64,000 nt of DNA from Rhodovulum sulfidophilum. Lineage in GTDB: Bacteria > Pseudomonadota > Alphaproteobacteria > Rhodobacterales > Rhodobacteraceae. Below the pieces are notes generated by a model. That model saw only the letters and a program-made list of their open reading frames with translations. It was not told where the DNA came from and did not search any database. Shown here piece after piece: positions 62,634 to 64,000 of the stretch (within the stretch, counting starts at the first letter, position 1; each line of letters starts with the position of its first letter). A program made the translations under genes and the position numbers. The stretch spans positions 1-64,000 of the forward strand of contig QFPW01000003.1 in the NCBI GenBank assembly GCA_003241785.1. Direction: 5' to 3'.

Positions 62634-63240
62634 CGCGCGGCCGCCCCACCACGGCGAGGATATCCTCGTGAAACTCGAACCAGACATTGTGCATCGAATC
62701 GACCATCGGGTTGCAGACGAAGTCCCGCTCGCCCCGGTCGGCTCGCGCCATCGACTGCTCGAAGCGGCGGATGTAGTGGGCGTAGCGCGGGATCTCTTCC
62801 GTGACCTGCCCGAGGTGGCGGATCATGCGGTCCACGAGCTTGATCATCTTCTCCTGCGACCGGCCGTCCCCCTCGGAGGACTGCCAGTCGCTCACGGCCC
62901 TGATGAACTGCTGGTTCAGCGTGGCCTCGAACTTCTCGTACCAGGCCATGATGTCGCCCCGCTCGCGGAGCGGACGGTAGGTCTCGCGGTAGAAGGCGAG
63001 AACCTGATCGGTCCCCGCCTGTTCCAGAAGCCACGCGCCGCCGAGGTCGAGCACGGCGCCCGCCGCGCGCTGCTCGGCGAGGATGGCCTCGACCGCGGCC
63101 GCGTCGATCGCGGCCACGTCGGCGACATGCGCGACCGGCGCCATCTTGCGCAGATAGATCGCGTTGAGAACGTCGAAGGTCCGCGCGTCGGGCACGGATC
63201 GCTCCGACGCGGGCGCGGCGGCCGTCGTAGTTGCTTGCAT
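62626..63240 (-). CDS. Dikinase-partner protein of unrecognised family, winged-helix-like N-terminus
   Basis: A 204-residue soluble protein I cannot assign. Residues 20-75 (TFDVLNAIYLRKMAPVAHVA, EAILAEQRAAGAVLDLGGAW) have the helix-helix-wing pattern of a winged helix, a module that in some PEP-utilising enzymes sits near the dikinase domains. Residues 80-204 are helical, with FYRETYRPLRERGDIMAWYE and MIRHLGQVTEEIPRYAHYIR. It overlaps the dikinase-like gene by 8 bp and follows the previous gene by three bases, so the three are made together, probably as a complex. Confidence 0.6.
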   Translation of the reverse strand: MQATTTAAAPASERSVPDARTFDVLNAIYLRKMAPVAHVADVAAIDAAAVEAILAEQRAAGAVLDLGGAWLLEQAGTDQVLAFYRETYRPLRERGDIMAWYEKFEATLNQQFIRAVSDWQSSEGDGRSQEKMIKLVDRMIRHLGQVTEEIPRYAHYIRRFEQSMARADRGERDFVCNPMVDSMHNVWFEFHEDILAVVGRPRDV

Positions 63241-63243
63241 CGC

Positions 63244-63990
63244 TTACCCCCAGAAATACTTGGATCGGCGCAGGTCGGTGCCTTCCGGGAACGGCAGGTA
63301 GCCCTCGCCCGAGAAGATCTTCTGCGGCACGACCTGCTGGGCGAAGCCGCGCTTGGTGATCTCGTAGTAGTAGTTCGACACCCGCTGGTCGATTTCCCAG
63401 AAATCGTAGTCCTGGCACGCCTTCTCATAGGTGCCGGCGAGGCGCAGATGCGGCAGGATCATGTCGATGTAATAGGTGTACATCCCGTTGGTAATGAGCT
63501 GCCGCCGCGACATGCGCGAGAGCTTGGAATAGAGCCCGAGCGTCGCCTGCTGGATGCCCTCCACGCGCTTGTCGAGATCGGCGATCTTCACCTGGTAGAC
63601 CTCGGACATCGGCGTGTTCCAGGTCTCGCGCACCAGCACCGCGCCGCCGACCACGTGCTCGATGTAGTTCTTCGGCCGGGTGAAGGTCGTCGAGATGTCG
63701 TTCACGCGGATCTCGTCCAGCCCCATCGTGTCGGGGTCGATGACGAGGAGCAGCGTATAGCAATGCGGCACCCCGGCGTTATCGCAGGCGTCCGACCAGT
63801 GATAGATCTCCTCGTTGGTGAAGAGGTCGCGGATGATGAGGAGCTTGCCGTCCGGCAGCTCGTAGGGGCCGGTGTCGCCGAGGCCGAGGCGGTTGTCGAA
63901 GTGGTCGAGGAAGGCGAGCAGCTCGGCCGAGGCGTTGAACTTGGTGAAGGCCGAATGGGTGTCGTCATGCGGCTCGAACCATTCGATCAT
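63244..63990 (-). CDS. Conserved-looking protein of unknown function, first visible gene of the dikinase module
   Basis: A 248-residue soluble protein, not recognised. Features include YELPDGKLLIIRDLFTNEE, YTLLLVIDPDTMGLDEIRVN, DISTTFTRPKNYIEHVVGGA and QLITNGMYTYYIDMILPHL. It has several Trp/Tyr-rich segments and an HCYTLLLV strand, no signal peptide and no membrane helix. The ATG at 63990 is ten bases from the window end and the frame stays open upstream, so the true start may lie outside. Three bases separate its stop from the next start. Confidence 0.55.
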   Translation of the reverse strand: MIEWFEPHDDTHSAFTKFNASAELLAFLDHFDNRLGLGDTGPYELPDGKLLIIRDLFTNEEIYHWSDACDNAGVPHCYTLLLVIDPDTMGLDEIRVNDISTTFTRPKNYIEHVVGGAVLVRETWNTPMSEVYQVKIADLDKRVEGIQQATLGLYSKLSRMSRRQLITNGMYTYYIDMILPHLRLAGTYEKACQDYDFWEIDQRVSNYYYEITKRGFAQQVVPQKIFSGEGYLPFPEGTDLRRSKYFWG

Positions 63991-64000
63991 CGGCGTGAGG

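Overview
The window is very GC-rich chromosomal DNA from an alphaproteobacterium, probably a soil or marine Rhizobiales or Rhodobacterales member. This rests on base composition, dense operons with ATGA/TGATG stop-start overlaps, an abundance of ABC importers with SorC, LacI, GntR and LysR regulators, and an Atu4866-type small protein. No rRNA, tRNA, CRISPR array or phage module was seen. Exact taxonomy cannot be read from the sequence.

Layout. 1-2218: a partial SDR oxidoreductase, a SAM methyltransferase and a divergent MmyB-type regulator. 2314-3988: a scar of gene fragments. It holds a NicC-like flavin monooxygenase remnant, a ferredoxin/ferredoxin-reductase remnant joined to it tail to tail, and a chimera of IS256-type and ISL3-type transposase ends. 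4371-13777: a nitrogen-compound catabolic island. It has an AMDase/maleate-isomerase-like protein, a left-going operon (racemase-like protein, serine hydrolase, amidase) and a right-going operon (NitT/TauT-type ABC importer, amidohydrolase, GntR regulator). 13778-14345: non-coding, with an IS110 fragment and hairpins. 14346-21820: a LysR regulator and a PotDBCA-like importer operon ending in a 2-hydroxyacid dehydrogenase and an aminotransferase. 22144-30253: two complete FecI-FecR-TonB receptor systems arranged back to back. 30365-34491: an AlgE-like outer-membrane barrel, a subtilase with a 47-residue Asp/Glu run, an ECF sigma factor and its anti-sigma partner. 34730-42308: five overlapping genes (three glycosyltransferases, an ABC exporter, a protein with two kinase-like domains), which look like a glycoconjugate assembly/export operon. 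42372-44450: an Atu4866 protein, an SDR and a divergent LysR. 44539-53861: an eight-gene polyol/sugar operon (GlpD-like dehydrogenase, FGGY kinase, ABC importer, aldolase-like enzyme, SorC regulator). 54136-57826: an MFS transporter, a DHDPS-family lyase/aldolase and a divergent LacI regulator with a perfect palindromic operator. 57964-63990: a GAF-PucR regulator, a pyruvate-phosphate-dikinase-like enzyme with a re-modelled C-terminal barrel and two partner proteins of unrecognised family.

The two best candidates for undescribed biology are the dikinase-like module at 57964-63990 and the glycosyltransferase/exporter/double-kinase operon at 34730-42308. In the dikinase-like protein the ATP-grasp and phospho-histidine motifs are intact while the pyruvate/PEP-site motifs are replaced. 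All functions here are inferred by reading motifs and context. No database search was run.
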